From positions 2,790,001 through 2,854,000 of the forward strand of contig NZ_CM003768.1 of NCBI RefSeq assembly GCF_001547525.1: a stretch of 64,000 nt of DNA. The letters are read 5' to 3'. Shown one piece after another: positions 13,621-22,451 of this stretch. Under the pieces are notes generated by a model. The model saw only the letters and a program-made list of their open reading frames with translations, did no database searches and had not been told where the DNA came from. The translations under genes and the position numbers were made by a program. This stretch comes from Burkholderia anthina. Its GTDB lineage: Bacteria > Pseudomonadota > Gammaproteobacteria > Burkholderiales > Burkholderiaceae. Position 1 is the stretch's first letter; each line of letters starts with the position of its first letter.

Positions 13621-14859
13621 TTACTGTGTGACAACCGGGGAGGCCGGTGGTTGCACGGTTGCAGCGGGCGTGGACGGCGCCGCTTGTGCGGGCGGCGCGG
13701 CCGGCGCATCGGGCGCCGGCGCGGCGTCGGGCGCGCTCGTTGCGCCGCCGGGCGGTGCTGCATCCGCAGGCACGTCCGGTGCGGCGAGGCGGCCGTGCCA
13801 CAGCAGCTCGATCTGCGCGCCGTTCGGCTCGGTCTGCACGAGCCGCGCGGGCAGCCAGCCGAGCGACGGCGCGAGCCACATGTCGATGCGGCGCGTGTCG
13901 CCGTCGCGGCGCGGCAGGCGCATGAAGTGCCGCGCGGCGATGACGCCGGCCTGCGTCTGCACCTGCTCGTCGCCGATCACGGTGATCGGCCAGGTCTCGC
14001 CGCTGTTGTTGTCGATCACGAAGAACTGCTGCGTGACGCCCGGCTTGTAGGCGGCAGGATTGCCGCGCACGAGCCCCGACAACTGCATCAGCATGCTGAA
14101 GCGGTCCTGCACGCCATCGGGCAGCGGCGCGTTGTTCGGCGTGCGCGTGAACACGACCTGCCGGATCTCGCGGTTGAAGATCGCGATGTCCTCCGGCCGC
14201 TTGCCCCGCTTCTCGACGTAACGGTCGGGCGCGACGCCGAACGCATCGATGCGGCCTTCGCTGCGATAGGCGAACGGGCCGACGAATGGCACGGGCATCG
14301 ACACCGACAGGTCGTAGGTGTGGCCGTCGGTCCGCCAGCGGATCGTGCCGATCATGTTCTGCATGCCGTTGTAGAACGTGTCGTACTGCAGGTCGCCGGA
14401 CGGCGGCGCGGCGAACTTCACGCCGCTCGCGGCAGGCCCCGGCGTCGCGGCGCTGGCGCCGGCGGCCGGCGCGGCGTGCGCGCCCGACGCGCCCGGTACG
14501 CCGCTCGCGGCGGCAGCCGGCGGTTCGCCGTGCTCGGCCGTCTGCGTCGACGTGAGGACCGGTTCGTCCGGCGGCGCGGGTTTCGGCGGGGCCGCCTTCG
14601 GCGCGGCGGGTGCGGCCGGACGTTCGACCGGCTTCGACGCCGGCGGGGCAGGCTGGCGTTCGATCGGCCGCGGTTTCAGCAGCTCGATCTGCACGGGGAT
14701 GTCGGCGGGCGGCGGCGGCCTGAACGATTCGCGGTTGCGCATCAGCCAGAACCCGGCGAGCGCGTGCAGCACCAGCACGGCGACGAGCGCGACGCCCACG
14801 CGCAGCCAGCGGCGGGGCGGGGCGTGACTCGGGCGAAGGTCGGCAGGCTGCATGGGCAT
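13621..14859 (-). CDS. DUF3108 domain protein with TonB-like N-terminus
   Basis: About 412 residues. A basic cytoplasmic tail and one membrane helix (VGVALVAVLVLHALAGFWL) are followed by a long Pro/Ala/Lys-rich segment (PPPPADIPVQIELLKPRP and so on), then the DUF3108 beta-rich periplasmic domain (LQYDTFYNGMQNMIG to QIELLWHGRL) and a Pro/Ala tail. The front half resembles TonB, which spans the periplasm. Function is unknown; an envelope role is inferred. Start uncertain: ATG 14859 or 14853, neither with a good Shine-Dalgarno, and the frame stays open to 14910. Confidence 0.8.
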   Translation of the reverse strand: MPMQPADLRPSHAPPRRWLRVGVALVAVLVLHALAGFWLMRNRESFRPPPPADIPVQIELLKPRPIERQPAPPASKPVERPAAPAAPKAAPPKPAPPDEPVLTSTQTAEHGEPPAAAASGVPGASGAHAAPAAGASAATPGPAASGVKFAAPPSGDLQYDTFYNGMQNMIGTIRWRTDGHTYDLSVSMPVPFVGPFAYRSEGRIDAFGVAPDRYVEKRGKRPEDIAIFNREIRQVVFTRTPNNAPLPDGVQDRFSMLMQLSGLVRGNPAAYKPGVTQQFFVIDNNSGETWPITVIGDEQVQTQAGVIAARHFMRLPRRDGDTRRIDMWLAPSLGWLPARLVQTEPNGAQIELLWHGRLAAPDVPADAAPPGGATSAPDAAPAPDAPAAPPAQAAPSTPAATVQPPASPVVTQ

Positions 14860-14973
14860 CGGAACGGGGTCGGGGCGCGTGCGTGACGTCGGGCGCGCGG
14901 CGCGCGCCACAGGAATCGGACCGCCGGATGCGCCGCGCGTTCGCGACGCGTGACGTGGGGCGAGCCGGAGGCG

Positions 14974-15849
14974 TCAGGCGTCGCGTGCGTCGGGACTATA
15001 GCCGAGTTCGTAAGACAGTTTCCGCGCGCACGCGCGCAGCGCGGTGTCGATCTCGCCGCCCCACGCGATGTCGAACGAGCCTTCCTGGCCGAGCGCGACG
15101 ATCGCGAGCGCGAGTTCGCCGACCGCGTCGAACACCGGCATGCAGAACGCGTGGATCGTCGGCAGCAGCATCCCCTCGACGCGCGCGGCCTCGTGCCGGC
15201 GCACGTCGGCGAGCACCGCGTCGACTTCGTCGAGCGTGCGCGGGCCGCCGTGGTGCGGCGAGCGGCGCGTATCGGCGAGTTCGCGCTCGAGCATCGCGGC
15301 GGTCTTGCTGCGCGGCAGGTACGCGGCGAACAGCAGGCCCGTCGCGGAGCCGAGCAGCGGCATCACGTCGCCGAGCTTCAGCGACGCCTTCGCCGGATGG
15401 CTCGATTCCATCCAGTGCACGATCGTCGGCCCCTGGTTGCCCCATACCGCGATGCCGACCGTCTGGTCGAGGCGGTCGCGGAATTCGGTCAGCGCGATCC
15501 GCGCGAGCTTCACGCCGTCGACGCGCGCGAGCCGCGCGAGGCCCATCTGCAGCGCGAAGCCGCCGAGCTCGTAGCGGCCGGAGACGGGATCCTGCGACAC
15601 GACGCCGAGCCGCGAGAAGCTGACCAGGTAGCGGTGCGCCTTCGCCGGGCTCATGCCCGCGCGCTGCGCGAGATCGCGCAGCATCATCGCGCGCGGCTCG
15701 CTCGTCAGCACGTCGAGCAGGCGGAAGCCGACCTCGATCGACTGGATGCCGGAACGGACCTTCTCACCGTGTTCGCCGTGCTCGCCGGACGCGGTGTCGT
15801 CGGTATCGGAGTCGGTGAGATCGTCGTCGGGAAGCGGGCTGGCGGGCAT
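14974..15849 (-). CDS. IclR family transcriptional regulator
   Basis: A 291-residue regulator. An acidic leader is followed by a winged helix (GFRLLDVLTSEPRAMMLRDLAQRAGMSPAKAHRYLVS, split here by description: recognition helix SPAKAHRYL) and a C-terminal IclR effector domain (MGLARLARVDG to the end). It is divergent from the fumarylacetoacetate hydrolase-family gene at 15979, 129 bp away, so it probably regulates that gene and the following ones; the effector could be an aromatic-catabolism intermediate (inference). Start is ATG 15849; TTG 15855 lies two codons earlier. Confidence 0.88.
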   Translation of the reverse strand: MPASPLPDDDLTDSDTDDTASGEHGEHGEKVRSGIQSIEVGFRLLDVLTSEPRAMMLRDLAQRAGMSPAKAHRYLVSFSRLGVVSQDPVSGRYELGGFALQMGLARLARVDGVKLARIALTEFRDRLDQTVGIAVWGNQGPTIVHWMESSHPAKASLKLGDVMPLLGSATGLLFAAYLPRSKTAAMLERELADTRRSPHHGGPRTLDEVDAVLADVRRHEAARVEGMLLPTIHAFCMPVFDAVGELALAIVALGQEGSFDIAWGGEIDTALRACARKLSYELGYSPDARDA

Positions 15850-15978
15850 GGGCAACGGGTGCGCGAAAATGCGGCAGGAAACGGGGTGAAAACGGCGCGC
15901 GCGATCGGGGCGCGCCGCATGGATTCACCATCGTAAAATAGATTCCCTCCATCGTCACTACAACGGCAGATCCTCCCT
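15850..15978. promoter_or_regulatory. Divergent control region, IclR gene / FAH-family gene
   Basis: A 129-bp interval containing a -10-like TAAAAT at 15934-15939 toward the plus-strand gene and a short inverted repeat (ATGGA at 15919-15923, TCCAT at 15948-15952) around it, a plausible IclR operator. A Shine-Dalgarno-like ATCCTCC lies before ATG 15979 on the plus strand only in reverse sense, so the ribosome site for that gene is weak. Confidence 0.35.
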
Positions 15979-16971
15979 ATGAAACTTGCTTCGCTGAAGG
16001 ACGGCACGCGCGACGGCCAGCTGATCGTCGTGTCGCGCGACCTGCACACCGCGGCGATCGCCGATGCGGTCGCGCCGACGTTGCAGCGCGTCCTCGACGA
16101 CTGGGCGTTCTACGCGCCGCAACTGCGCGACCTGTACGACGCGCTGAACCACGGTCGCGCGCGCAACGCGTTCGCGTTCGATCCGGCCAACTGCATGGCG
16201 CCGCTGCCGCGCGCGTTCCAGTGGGCCGACGGCTCCGCGTACGTGAACCACGTCGAGCTCGTGCGCCGCGCGCGCGGCGCGGAGATGCCGCCCGAGTTCT
16301 GGACCGATCCGCTGATGTATCAGGGCGGCAGCGACGATTTCCTGGGGCCGCGCGACGACGTCGTGTGCCCGTCCGAGGAATGGGGCATCGATTTCGAGGC
16401 CGAAGTCGCGGTGATCACCGGCGACGTGCCGATGAGCGCGTCGCCCGACGCCGCGCTGAAGGCCGTGCGGCTCGTCACGCTCGCAAACGACGTGTCGCTG
16501 CGCAACCTGATTCCGGCCGAACTCGCGAAGGGCTTCGGCTTCTTCCAGAGCAAGCCCGCCACCGCGTTCGCGCCGGTCGCCGTCACGCCGGACGAGCTCG
16601 GCGACGAATGGCGCGAGGGCCGCGTGCACCGCCCGATGATCGTCCACTGGAACGGCAAGAAGGTAGGGCAGCCCGATGCGGGCACCGACATGGTGTTCCA
16701 CTTCGGCCAGCTGATCGCGCACGCGGCGAAGACGCGCAACCTGCGTGCCGGCTCGATCGTCGGCTCCGGTACGGTATCGAACAAGGATGCGAAGCGCGGC
16801 TACTGCTGCATCGCCGAGAAGCGCTGCCTCGAGACGATCGAGCACGGCGCGCCGCAGACCGAATTCATGCGTTACGGCGACACCGTGCGCATCGAGATGT
16901 TCGATGCGGCCGGCAAGTCGATCTTCGGCGCGATCGAGCAGTCGGTTTCCCCGCCCGACGGCGCGGCATAG
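15979..16971 (+). CDS. Fumarylacetoacetate hydrolase family protein
   Basis: A 330-residue FAH-fold hydrolase. The metal-binding acidic motif is visible in WGIDFEAEVAVITGD (E-x-E pair), with the later KGFGFFQSKPATAF and GSGTVSNKD blocks of the family. FAH proper cleaves fumarylacetoacetate to fumarate and acetoacetate in tyrosine breakdown; related enzymes cleave other acylpyruvates. No homogentisate dioxygenase or maleylacetoacetate isomerase is adjacent, so the exact substrate is open. It is divergent from an IclR regulator and followed by an enoyl-CoA hydratase-like gene. Confidence 0.87.
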   Translation: MKLASLKDGTRDGQLIVVSRDLHTAAIADAVAPTLQRVLDDWAFYAPQLRDLYDALNHGRARNAFAFDPANCMAPLPRAFQWADGSAYVNHVELVRRARGAEMPPEFWTDPLMYQGGSDDFLGPRDDVVCPSEEWGIDFEAEVAVITGDVPMSASPDAALKAVRLVTLANDVSLRNLIPAELAKGFGFFQSKPATAFAPVAVTPDELGDEWREGRVHRPMIVHWNGKKVGQPDAGTDMVFHFGQLIAHAAKTRNLRAGSIVGSGTVSNKDAKRGYCCIAEKRCLETIEHGAPQTEFMRYGDTVRIEMFDAAGKSIFGAIEQSVSPPDGAA

Positions 16972-17089
16972 GCAACGCGGCGGCGGCACCCGGCCTCGGC
17001 CCGCGCGCCGGGTTTCGCCCGATGTTTGACCGCGCGGGCTTGGCTACACTCGATTCAAGCGTTCGAGCGCCTCGAACAAGGAGCAGCAG

Positions 17090-17917
17090 ATGGCCGATCT
17101 CGCCGCGTACGGCGGTTACGAAGCACTGAAGGTGACGCGCCGCGATCATGGCGTGCTCGACATCGTGATGAGCGGCGAGGGTGCGAACCGCAGCGGCCTC
17201 GCGACCGCGAACGCGCGCATGCATCGCGAGCTCGCCGACATCTGGCGCGACGTCGACCGCGATCCCGACACGCGCGTCGCGGTGATCCGCGGCGAAGGCA
17301 AGGGCTTTTCGGCGGGCGGCGATCTCGCGCTCGTCGAGGACATGGCGAACGATTTCGACGTGCGCGCCCGCGTGTGGCGCGAGGCGCGCGACCTCGTCTA
17401 CAACGTGATCAATTGCAGCAAGCCGATCGTGTCGGCGATGCATGGCCCGGCCGTCGGCGCGGGGCTCGTCGCCGGGCTGCTCGCCGACATCTCGATCGCC
17501 GCGAAGGATGCGCGCATCATCGACGGCCACACGCGGCTCGGCGTCGCGGCCGGCGACCACGCGGCGATCGTGTGGCCGCTGCTGTGCGGGATGGCGAAGG
17601 CGAAGTACTACCTGATGCTGTGCGAGCCCGTGAGCGGCGAGGAGGCCGAACGGATCGGGCTGGTCTCGCTCGCGGTCGAGCCCGCCGACCTGCTGCCGAA
17701 GGCGTACGACGTGGCCGAACGGCTCGCGCACGGTTCGCAGTCGGCGATCCGCTGGACCAAGTACGCGCTGAACAACTGGCTGCGCACGGCCGGGCCGACC
17801 TTCGATACGTCGCTCGCGCTCGAATTCATGGGCTTTTCGGGGCCCGACGTGCAGGAAGGCATCCGCTCGCTGCGCGAGCGGCGCCCGCCCGCGTTTCCCG
17901 GCGACGCGCCGTTCTGA
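17090..17917 (+). CDS. Enoyl-CoA hydratase/isomerase family protein
   Basis: A 275-residue crotonase-fold protein. The oxyanion-hole stretches are FSAGGDLAL (about 72-80) and [13 protein letters not shown] (about 120). The glutamate expected near the second block in true hydratases is not obvious: the helix reads [15 protein letters not shown], so it may be an isomerase, hydrolase or other crotonase enzyme. The chosen ATG has AAGGAG upstream. It follows the FAH-family gene by about 120 bp and may belong to the same catabolic group. Confidence 0.86.
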   Translation: MADLAAYGGYEALKVTRRDHGVLDIVMSGEGANRSGLATANARMHRELADIWRDVDRDPDTRVAVIRGEGKGFSAGGDLALVEDMANDFDVRARVWREARDLVYNVINCSKPIVSAMHGPAVGAGLVAGLLADISIAAKDARIIDGHTRLGVAAGDHAAIVWPLLCGMAKAKYYLMLCEPVSGEEAERIGLVSLAVEPADLLPKAYDVAERLAHGSQSAIRWTKYALNNWLRTAGPTFDTSLALEFMGFSGPDVQEGIRSLRERRPPAFPGDAPF

Positions 17918-17995
17918 CGCGCGCGCTATGATCGAATCATGCGCGGCTGCGCGACGCACGGCCGCCTCGCTCCCCCAGTCAACCAGGATGCCCGT

Positions 17996-18742
17996 ATGAC
18001 GACCGATGCCTCCGGCGCCAACCCTTTCGCCGGCTTTGCCGGGTTCCAGCCCGCCGACATGATGGACCGGATGTGGGACATGATCCGGATGTCGCCGTTC
18101 GGCGGGATGGCGCCGTTTCCGGGCGCCGCGCACGGGCTGCCGCCGTCGCTGTCGAGCATGTCCGACATGATGTCGCCGCTCACGAGCGTCGAGGAGCTCG
18201 ACAAGCGGATCACCGATCTGCGCGCGGTCGAGCAGTGGCTGAAGCTCAATCTCGGGATGCTGCAGTCCGCGATCCAGGCGCTCGAGGTGCAGCGCGCGAC
18301 GCTCGCGACGCTGCGCGCGTTCGGCGCGTTCGCGCAGAGCTCGATGTCGGCGGCCGAGGACGCGGCGGTCGCCGCCGCGCAGGCCGCGAAAACCTCGGCG
18401 GGCGAGGCTGCGCCCGCACCGGATGCGGCGGCTCCGGCGGCGGATGCGACGGAAGGCGACCCCGCGCAGCAGCCGTTCGATCCGGCCGGCTGGTGGAACC
18501 TGCTGCAGACGCAATTCAACCAGCTCGCGAGCCTCGCGATGGCGCAGCCGGGCATGCAGCCGGCGGCGCCGGGCGCCGCGTCGCCCGAGCCCGCCGCTGC
18601 GCCGGAACCCGCCGCGAAGCCCGCCGCGGCCGCGCCGCGCAAGCCCGCGGCCAAGCGCGCCGCGAAGCCGTCCGGTTCGGCCGCGGCGCGCGCGGCGGCC
18701 GCTTCGTCGCCCGAAACGCGTCCGCCGAAGCGCTCGACGTGA
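17996..18742 (+). CDS. phaM: PhaM-type polyhydroxyalkanoate granule regulatory protein
   Basis: A 248-residue protein with three parts: a Phe/Met/Gly-rich N-terminus (NPFAGFAGFQPADMMDRMWDM), a conserved helical segment (SVEELDKRITDLRAVEQWL through LEVQRATLATLRAFG), and an Ala/Pro/Lys-rich basic C-terminus (RKPAAKRAAKPSG) of the histone H1-like type. In Cupriavidus PhaM links PHB granules to the nucleoid and activates PHA synthase; that is family knowledge. Start is ATG 17996 after AGGA; an earlier in-frame ATG at 17939 adds a non-conserved leader. Confidence 0.82.
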   Translation: MTTDASGANPFAGFAGFQPADMMDRMWDMIRMSPFGGMAPFPGAAHGLPPSLSSMSDMMSPLTSVEELDKRITDLRAVEQWLKLNLGMLQSAIQALEVQRATLATLRAFGAFAQSSMSAAEDAAVAAAQAAKTSAGEAAPAPDAAAPAADATEGDPAQQPFDPAGWWNLLQTQFNQLASLAMAQPGMQPAAPGAASPEPAAAPEPAAKPAAAAPRKPAAKRAAKPSGSAAARAAAASSPETRPPKRST

Positions 18743-18766
18743 TGCGGCGCAGGTAGCAGGTCGATC

Positions 18767-19993
18767 ATGCGACTCGCGCTCGTTCTGATGGGAGGCGGCG
18801 CGCGCGCCGCATACCAGGTCGGCGTGCTGAAGGCGCTGGCCGAGATCGCGCGCGAGGCCGATCCGCGGCGGCACACGGTGCCGTTCACGGTCGTGTGCGG
18901 TTCGTCTGCCGGCGCGATCAACGCGACGTCGATCGCGAGCCACGCGGACGACTTTTCCCATGGCGTGCGGCGCCTGCTCGAATTCTGGGAGCCGTTGCGC
19001 GCCGATTACGTGTATCGCACCGACTGGCTCGGCATCGCGGGCGCCGGCGCGCGCTGGCTCGCGACGATGACGTTCGGCTGGGCGGCCCGCCGCTCGCCGC
19101 GCGGGCTGCTCGACAACACGCCGCTCGCGCACCTGCTGCAGCGCGAGCTGAGCTTCCACCGGATCGAGCAGATGCTCGAGGCGCGCCTGCTGCACGCGCT
19201 CGCGGTCACCGCACTCAGCTATTCGAGCGGCCGGCACCTCACGTTCTACCAGGCCGCCGAGCCGATCCAGGCGTGGCGGCGCGCGCAGCGCACCGCGCGG
19301 CTCGTCGATCTGTCGGCGTCGCACCTGCTCGCGTCGTCGGCCATTCCGTTCGTGTTTCCCGCCGTGCCGCTCGTGCTCGACGGACAGGTCGAGTACTTCG
19401 GCGACGGCTCGATCCGGCAGATCGCGCCGCTGTCGCCGGCGATCCACTTCGGCGCGGACCGGATCGTCGTCGTGGGCGCCGCCGACCCGCGGCCCGAGAT
19501 TCCGGCCGCGAACGGCGCGGGCCGGGCGCGCGGCTACCCGACGCCCGCGCAGATCGGCCAGCAGGTGCTCGCGAGCGTGTTCCTCGACTCGATCGGCTCG
19601 GACATCGAACGGATCGAGCACATCAACCGGATGATCGAGCACTTGCCGCACCAGGTCGAGATCGACAGCGGCTGGCGGCACGTCGACGTGCTCGCGATCG
19701 CGCCGTCCGAGCGCATCGAGTTGATCGCCGCAAAGCACCTCAAGCAGATGCCGGCGACGATGCGCGGGCTGCTCGGCGCGATCGGCGGCAGCCAGCCGGC
19801 CGGCGCGTCGTTCGCCAGCTACCTGCTGTTCGAGGAAGCCTTCACGCGCGAGCTGATCGAGCTCGGCTACCGCGATGGCCGCGCGCAGCGCGAGACGCTC
19901 GCCGGCTGGATCGCGCAGGCGGACGGCAGCAGCGCGCCGGCGGCCGGCACGCCGCCCGAAGACGGCCTCGCGACCGACGAAATACGGGTCTGA
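18767..19993 (+). CDS. Patatin-like phospholipase family protein
   Basis: A 408-residue patatin-domain hydrolase. The oxyanion loop GGGARA is at 9-14, the nucleophile elbow GSSAG at 45-49 with Ser47, and the dyad aspartate lies in YFGDGSIRQ. No signal peptide is seen, so it is probably cytoplasmic or membrane-peripheral. It follows phaM by 24 bp in the same direction. Patatin-like enzymes hydrolyse acyl ester bonds of lipids; the position after phaM invites, but does not prove, a link to PHA granule surface lipid or polymer. Confidence 0.87.
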   Translation: MRLALVLMGGGARAAYQVGVLKALAEIAREADPRRHTVPFTVVCGSSAGAINATSIASHADDFSHGVRRLLEFWEPLRADYVYRTDWLGIAGAGARWLATMTFGWAARRSPRGLLDNTPLAHLLQRELSFHRIEQMLEARLLHALAVTALSYSSGRHLTFYQAAEPIQAWRRAQRTARLVDLSASHLLASSAIPFVFPAVPLVLDGQVEYFGDGSIRQIAPLSPAIHFGADRIVVVGAADPRPEIPAANGAGRARGYPTPAQIGQQVLASVFLDSIGSDIERIEHINRMIEHLPHQVEIDSGWRHVDVLAIAPSERIELIAAKHLKQMPATMRGLLGAIGGSQPAGASFASYLLFEEAFTRELIELGYRDGRAQRETLAGWIAQADGSSAPAAGTPPEDGLATDEIRV

Positions 19994-20459
19994 CACGCGC
20001 GGGCGCAATGCAAGGTTGCGTTTTCGCGACGGCCGGCCGCGACCGATCGCCGCATCCCGGTTGGCGGCGCGCGACCGGGCCGGCGTCTCGGAAGCGTCAT
20101 GCACGCGTGCTATCATGGCCGCCGCCGTATACACCATATCGAGCAGCCCGCCGATCCGGCATCCGCACGGGACCTTTCGGGGAACCCGCCTGGGGCAGGG
20201 GACGGGCGCGCCAACGAGCCGGCCAGTGCCGGCCCCCCACTCAGGCAAGCGCGGCCGGCTCCGTCCGAACGGAGCGGGTTGCGGCATGCCCAACGGCGGC
20301 GACGCGGCCGCCCGGCGGCCGGACGAGGAATCAGCGTCCGGCGGGCCGGTTTCCCGCGTAAAATTACAGTCTTGGCTGCAAAAAGCGCGCGTGGCGCGCT
20401 TGCGCGGCAACAGTCACGTTTAGAGAAGTCGCATTGCGCAGAACAGGGGTGGGACCATC
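19994..20459 (+). other. Long GC-rich structured leader upstream of the diiron gene
   Basis: This 466-bp gene-free stretch holds a -10-like TATCAT at 20111-20116, then several strong hairpins: 20218-20233 (GCCGGC, CAGT loop, GCCGGC), 20258-20275 (GCTCCGT/ACGGAGC, CCGA loop) and 20383-20401 (AAGCGCGC/GCGCGCTT, GTG loop). A second -10-like TAAAAT lies at 20359-20364. No open frame looks coding. It may be a long regulatory 5' leader or a separate small RNA; no known riboswitch class was recognised. Confidence 0.45.
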
Positions 20460-21338
20460 ATGAACACCATGCTTTATCCGGAACTTTACAGGTCGCTCGA
20501 AGCTGTCCGCTGGGACATGGAGAAGGACATTCCGTGGGACAAGTTCGACGCTTCGCTGCTCACCGACGAGCAGGCGAAGACGATCAAGATGAACGCGATC
20601 ACCGAATGGTCGGCGCTGCCCGCGACGGAAATGTTCCTGCGCGACAACCAGCACGACAGTGACTTTTCCGCGTTCATGAGCGTGTGGTTCTTCGAGGAGC
20701 AGAAGCATTCGCTCGTGCTGATGGAATATCTGCGCCGCTTCAAGCCGGAGCTGGTGCCGACCGAGGAGGAACTGCACGCGGTGCGCTTCCAGTTCGATCC
20801 GGCGCCGCCGCTCGAGACGCTGATGCTGCACTTCTGCGGCGAGATCCGCTTGAACCACTGGTACCGCTGCGCGGCCGACTGGCACACCGAGCCCGTCATC
20901 AAGCAGATCTACGAAACGATTTCGCGCGACGAGGCGCGTCATGGCGGCGCGTACCTGCGCTACATGAAGAAGGCGCTGAACAACTGCGGCGACGTCGCAC
21001 GTGCGGCCTTCGCGAAGATCGGCGTGCTGATGGCGTCGGCGCGCCGCACCGAGAAGCCGCTCCACCCGACCAACCTGCACGTGAATCAGGCGCTGTTCCC
21101 GCGCGACACCGTGCAATCGCGCCTGCCGGATCCGGAATGGCTCGAGCGCTGGCTCGACGAGCAGATCCGTTTCGACGGCGAGTGGGAGAAGAAGGTGGTC
21201 GAGCGGATCCTGCACAACCTGTCGATCCTGTTCGAGCGCACGTTCGCGACCGCGCAGGAGCTGAACCGCTACCGCAAGGAAGTCACCAGCCGCCTGCAGG
21301 CCGAAAGCGGCCCGTCGTCGGCCGCGCAGCCGGCCTGA
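20460..21338 (+). CDS. Diiron ferritin-like domain protein (acyl-ACP-desaturase-like)
   Basis: A 292-residue, mostly helical soluble protein. The di-iron pattern is seen as FFEEQKHS (E-x-x-H type) and later SRDEARHGG, with additional acidic ligands in EWSALPATEM and CGEIRLNHW. This resembles ferritin-like carboxylate-bridged diiron oxidases such as soluble acyl-ACP desaturases, but a desaturase activity is not shown. The start is ATG 20460 (second ATG four codons on). It is closed by a terminator at 21426-21455 and stands alone under the long leader. Confidence 0.78.
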   Translation: MNTMLYPELYRSLEAVRWDMEKDIPWDKFDASLLTDEQAKTIKMNAITEWSALPATEMFLRDNQHDSDFSAFMSVWFFEEQKHSLVLMEYLRRFKPELVPTEEELHAVRFQFDPAPPLETLMLHFCGEIRLNHWYRCAADWHTEPVIKQIYETISRDEARHGGAYLRYMKKALNNCGDVARAAFAKIGVLMASARRTEKPLHPTNLHVNQALFPRDTVQSRLPDPEWLERWLDEQIRFDGEWEKKVVERILHNLSILFERTFATAQELNRYRKEVTSRLQAESGPSSAAQPA

Positions 21339-21425
21339 GGCCGGCGGGTGCCGGCGCCGGCGCCGGCGCGCGTCGTGCCCGATTCGCGCCCGGCTCGCGG
21401 CACCGTGTCGCGTGTGTTGCGTGAA

Positions 21426-21455
21426 GCCCGCCCGGCCGGTCCGGCGGGCTTTTTA
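21426..21455 (+). terminator. Intrinsic terminator after the diiron gene
   Basis: Stem GCCCGCC (21426-21432) with GGCGGGC (21443-21449), then five T residues. It separates the diiron gene from rfaE2. Confidence 0.9.
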
Positions 21456-21505
21456 TCTGGCGCTGCCGTCGCGCGCGCCGTGGTCCATTCCGTCCTGTCG
21501 CCATC

Positions 21506-21991
21506 ATGTCCGCCACCTTCGAACGCAAGCTGATCACCCGTGACGCCCTCGTCGCGCTGCGTGCGTCGCTGCCGTCGCCCGTCGTGTTCACCAACGGCGT
21601 GTTCGACATCCTGCATCGCGGTCACGTCACGTATCTCGCCGATGCGAAAGCGCTCGGCGCGTGCCTGATCGTCGGCGTGAACAGCGATGCGTCGGTGCGC
21701 ATGCTCGGCAAGGGCGACGACCGGCCGATCAACCGCGAAGAGGATCGCGCGGCATTGCTCGCGGCGCTGGAAAGCGTCGACTGGGTCGTGACGTTCGGGG
21801 AAAAGACGCCCGTGTCGCTGATCGAAGCCGTCCGTCCGGACATCCTCGTGAAGGGCGGCGATTACGACATGGACGCGCTGCCGGAATCGGCGCTCGTGCG
21901 CGGCTGGGGCGGCCGGGCGCTGGCGATTCCGTTCGAGCACGACCGCTCGACCACCGCGTTGCTGAAGAAGGTGCGCGCGCAACAGTCCTGA
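21506..21991 (+). CDS. rfaE2: D-glycero-beta-D-manno-heptose 1-phosphate adenylyltransferase
   Basis: A 161-residue nucleotidyltransferase. The T/HxGH signature is in NGVFDILHRGH (30-40), followed by GVNSDASVRMLGKG and the family end block VKGGDYDMDALPE. It makes ADP-heptose for the lipopolysaccharide inner core. It is the stand-alone second domain of HldE; the kinase (RfaE1) is not in the window, as usual in beta-proteobacteria. No terminator follows at once; the next plus-strand terminator is at 22299-22325, beyond the opposite-strand gene. Confidence 0.94.
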   Translation: MSATFERKLITRDALVALRASLPSPVVFTNGVFDILHRGHVTYLADAKALGACLIVGVNSDASVRMLGKGDDRPINREEDRAALLAALESVDWVVTFGEKTPVSLIEAVRPDILVKGGDYDMDALPESALVRGWGGRALAIPFEHDRSTTALLKKVRAQQS

Positions 21992-22007
21992 GCGCGGCAC
22001 GGCGCCG

Positions 22008-22250
22008 TCACGGGGCCGATGCCGCGAGCGGCGCGGTCGTGATGGCCGGCGCCGCGATCGGGCCGCCGACCACGGGCTGGTCGGTCGCGCGCATGAGCGG
22101 TGTCACGCGCAATGCGTCGGGCCGCACCTGCCGCGACAGCACGCCGGGTTCGCGCGGGCCGGCCGCCGGCAGCGGCCCGAACACGCCGCGCGCCACCACG
22201 AACGCGAGCATGTTGGCGAGAAAGAGAACAGCGATCAGCCAGCGCAGCAT
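22008..22250 (-). CDS. Small single-pass membrane protein; possible SPOR-protein remnant
   Basis: Eighty residues: one N-terminal membrane helix (MLRWLIAVLFLANMLAFVVA), then a short periplasmic tail containing GPREPGVLSRQVRPDALRV and a low-complexity end. A good AAGGAG lies before ATG 22250. The helix plus the REP...R-Q-x-x-P-D motif is remembered from the start of SPOR-domain proteins that follow birA-coaX in other beta-proteobacteria, but no SPOR domain follows here. It could be a shortened relative or a distinct small envelope protein. Function unknown. Confidence 0.68.
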   Translation of the reverse strand: MLRWLIAVLFLANMLAFVVARGVFGPLPAAGPREPGVLSRQVRPDALRVTPLMRATDQPVVGGPIAAPAITTAPLAASAP

Positions 22251-22298
22251 CGTCGAAACTCCTTGTCGTCATTGACGTGGTTCACGTCGTTCAGTCGA

Positions 22299-22325
22299 GC
22301 CGGCCGAAGGGCCGGCTTTTTTCAT
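22299..22325 (+). terminator. Intrinsic terminator on the plus strand
   Basis: AGCCGGCC, GAA loop, GGGCCGGCT, then six T residues. The T-run is only on the plus strand. No plus-strand gene lies between rfaE2 (ends 21991) and this site, so it would end an rfaE2 transcript that runs antisense through the 22008-22250 gene. Confidence 0.75.
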
Positions 22326-22451
22326 GGCTTCCGTTGACCTGACCGTTCGTGCGGGCCGCACGCGCCGCGCCGCGCGTATTGCATCGTCGGCGTGACGCGG
22401 GCCGGCCTGGGCTTGCATCGGCCCGCGCCGCCGCGCGCCGGCACGCGCGCG

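Noticed and set aside
16865..20410. 1,181-codon open frame on the minus strand
   Set aside because: It is antisense to four well-recognised genes and has Arg/Ala/Gly-rich composition without any domain; a consequence of high third-position GC.
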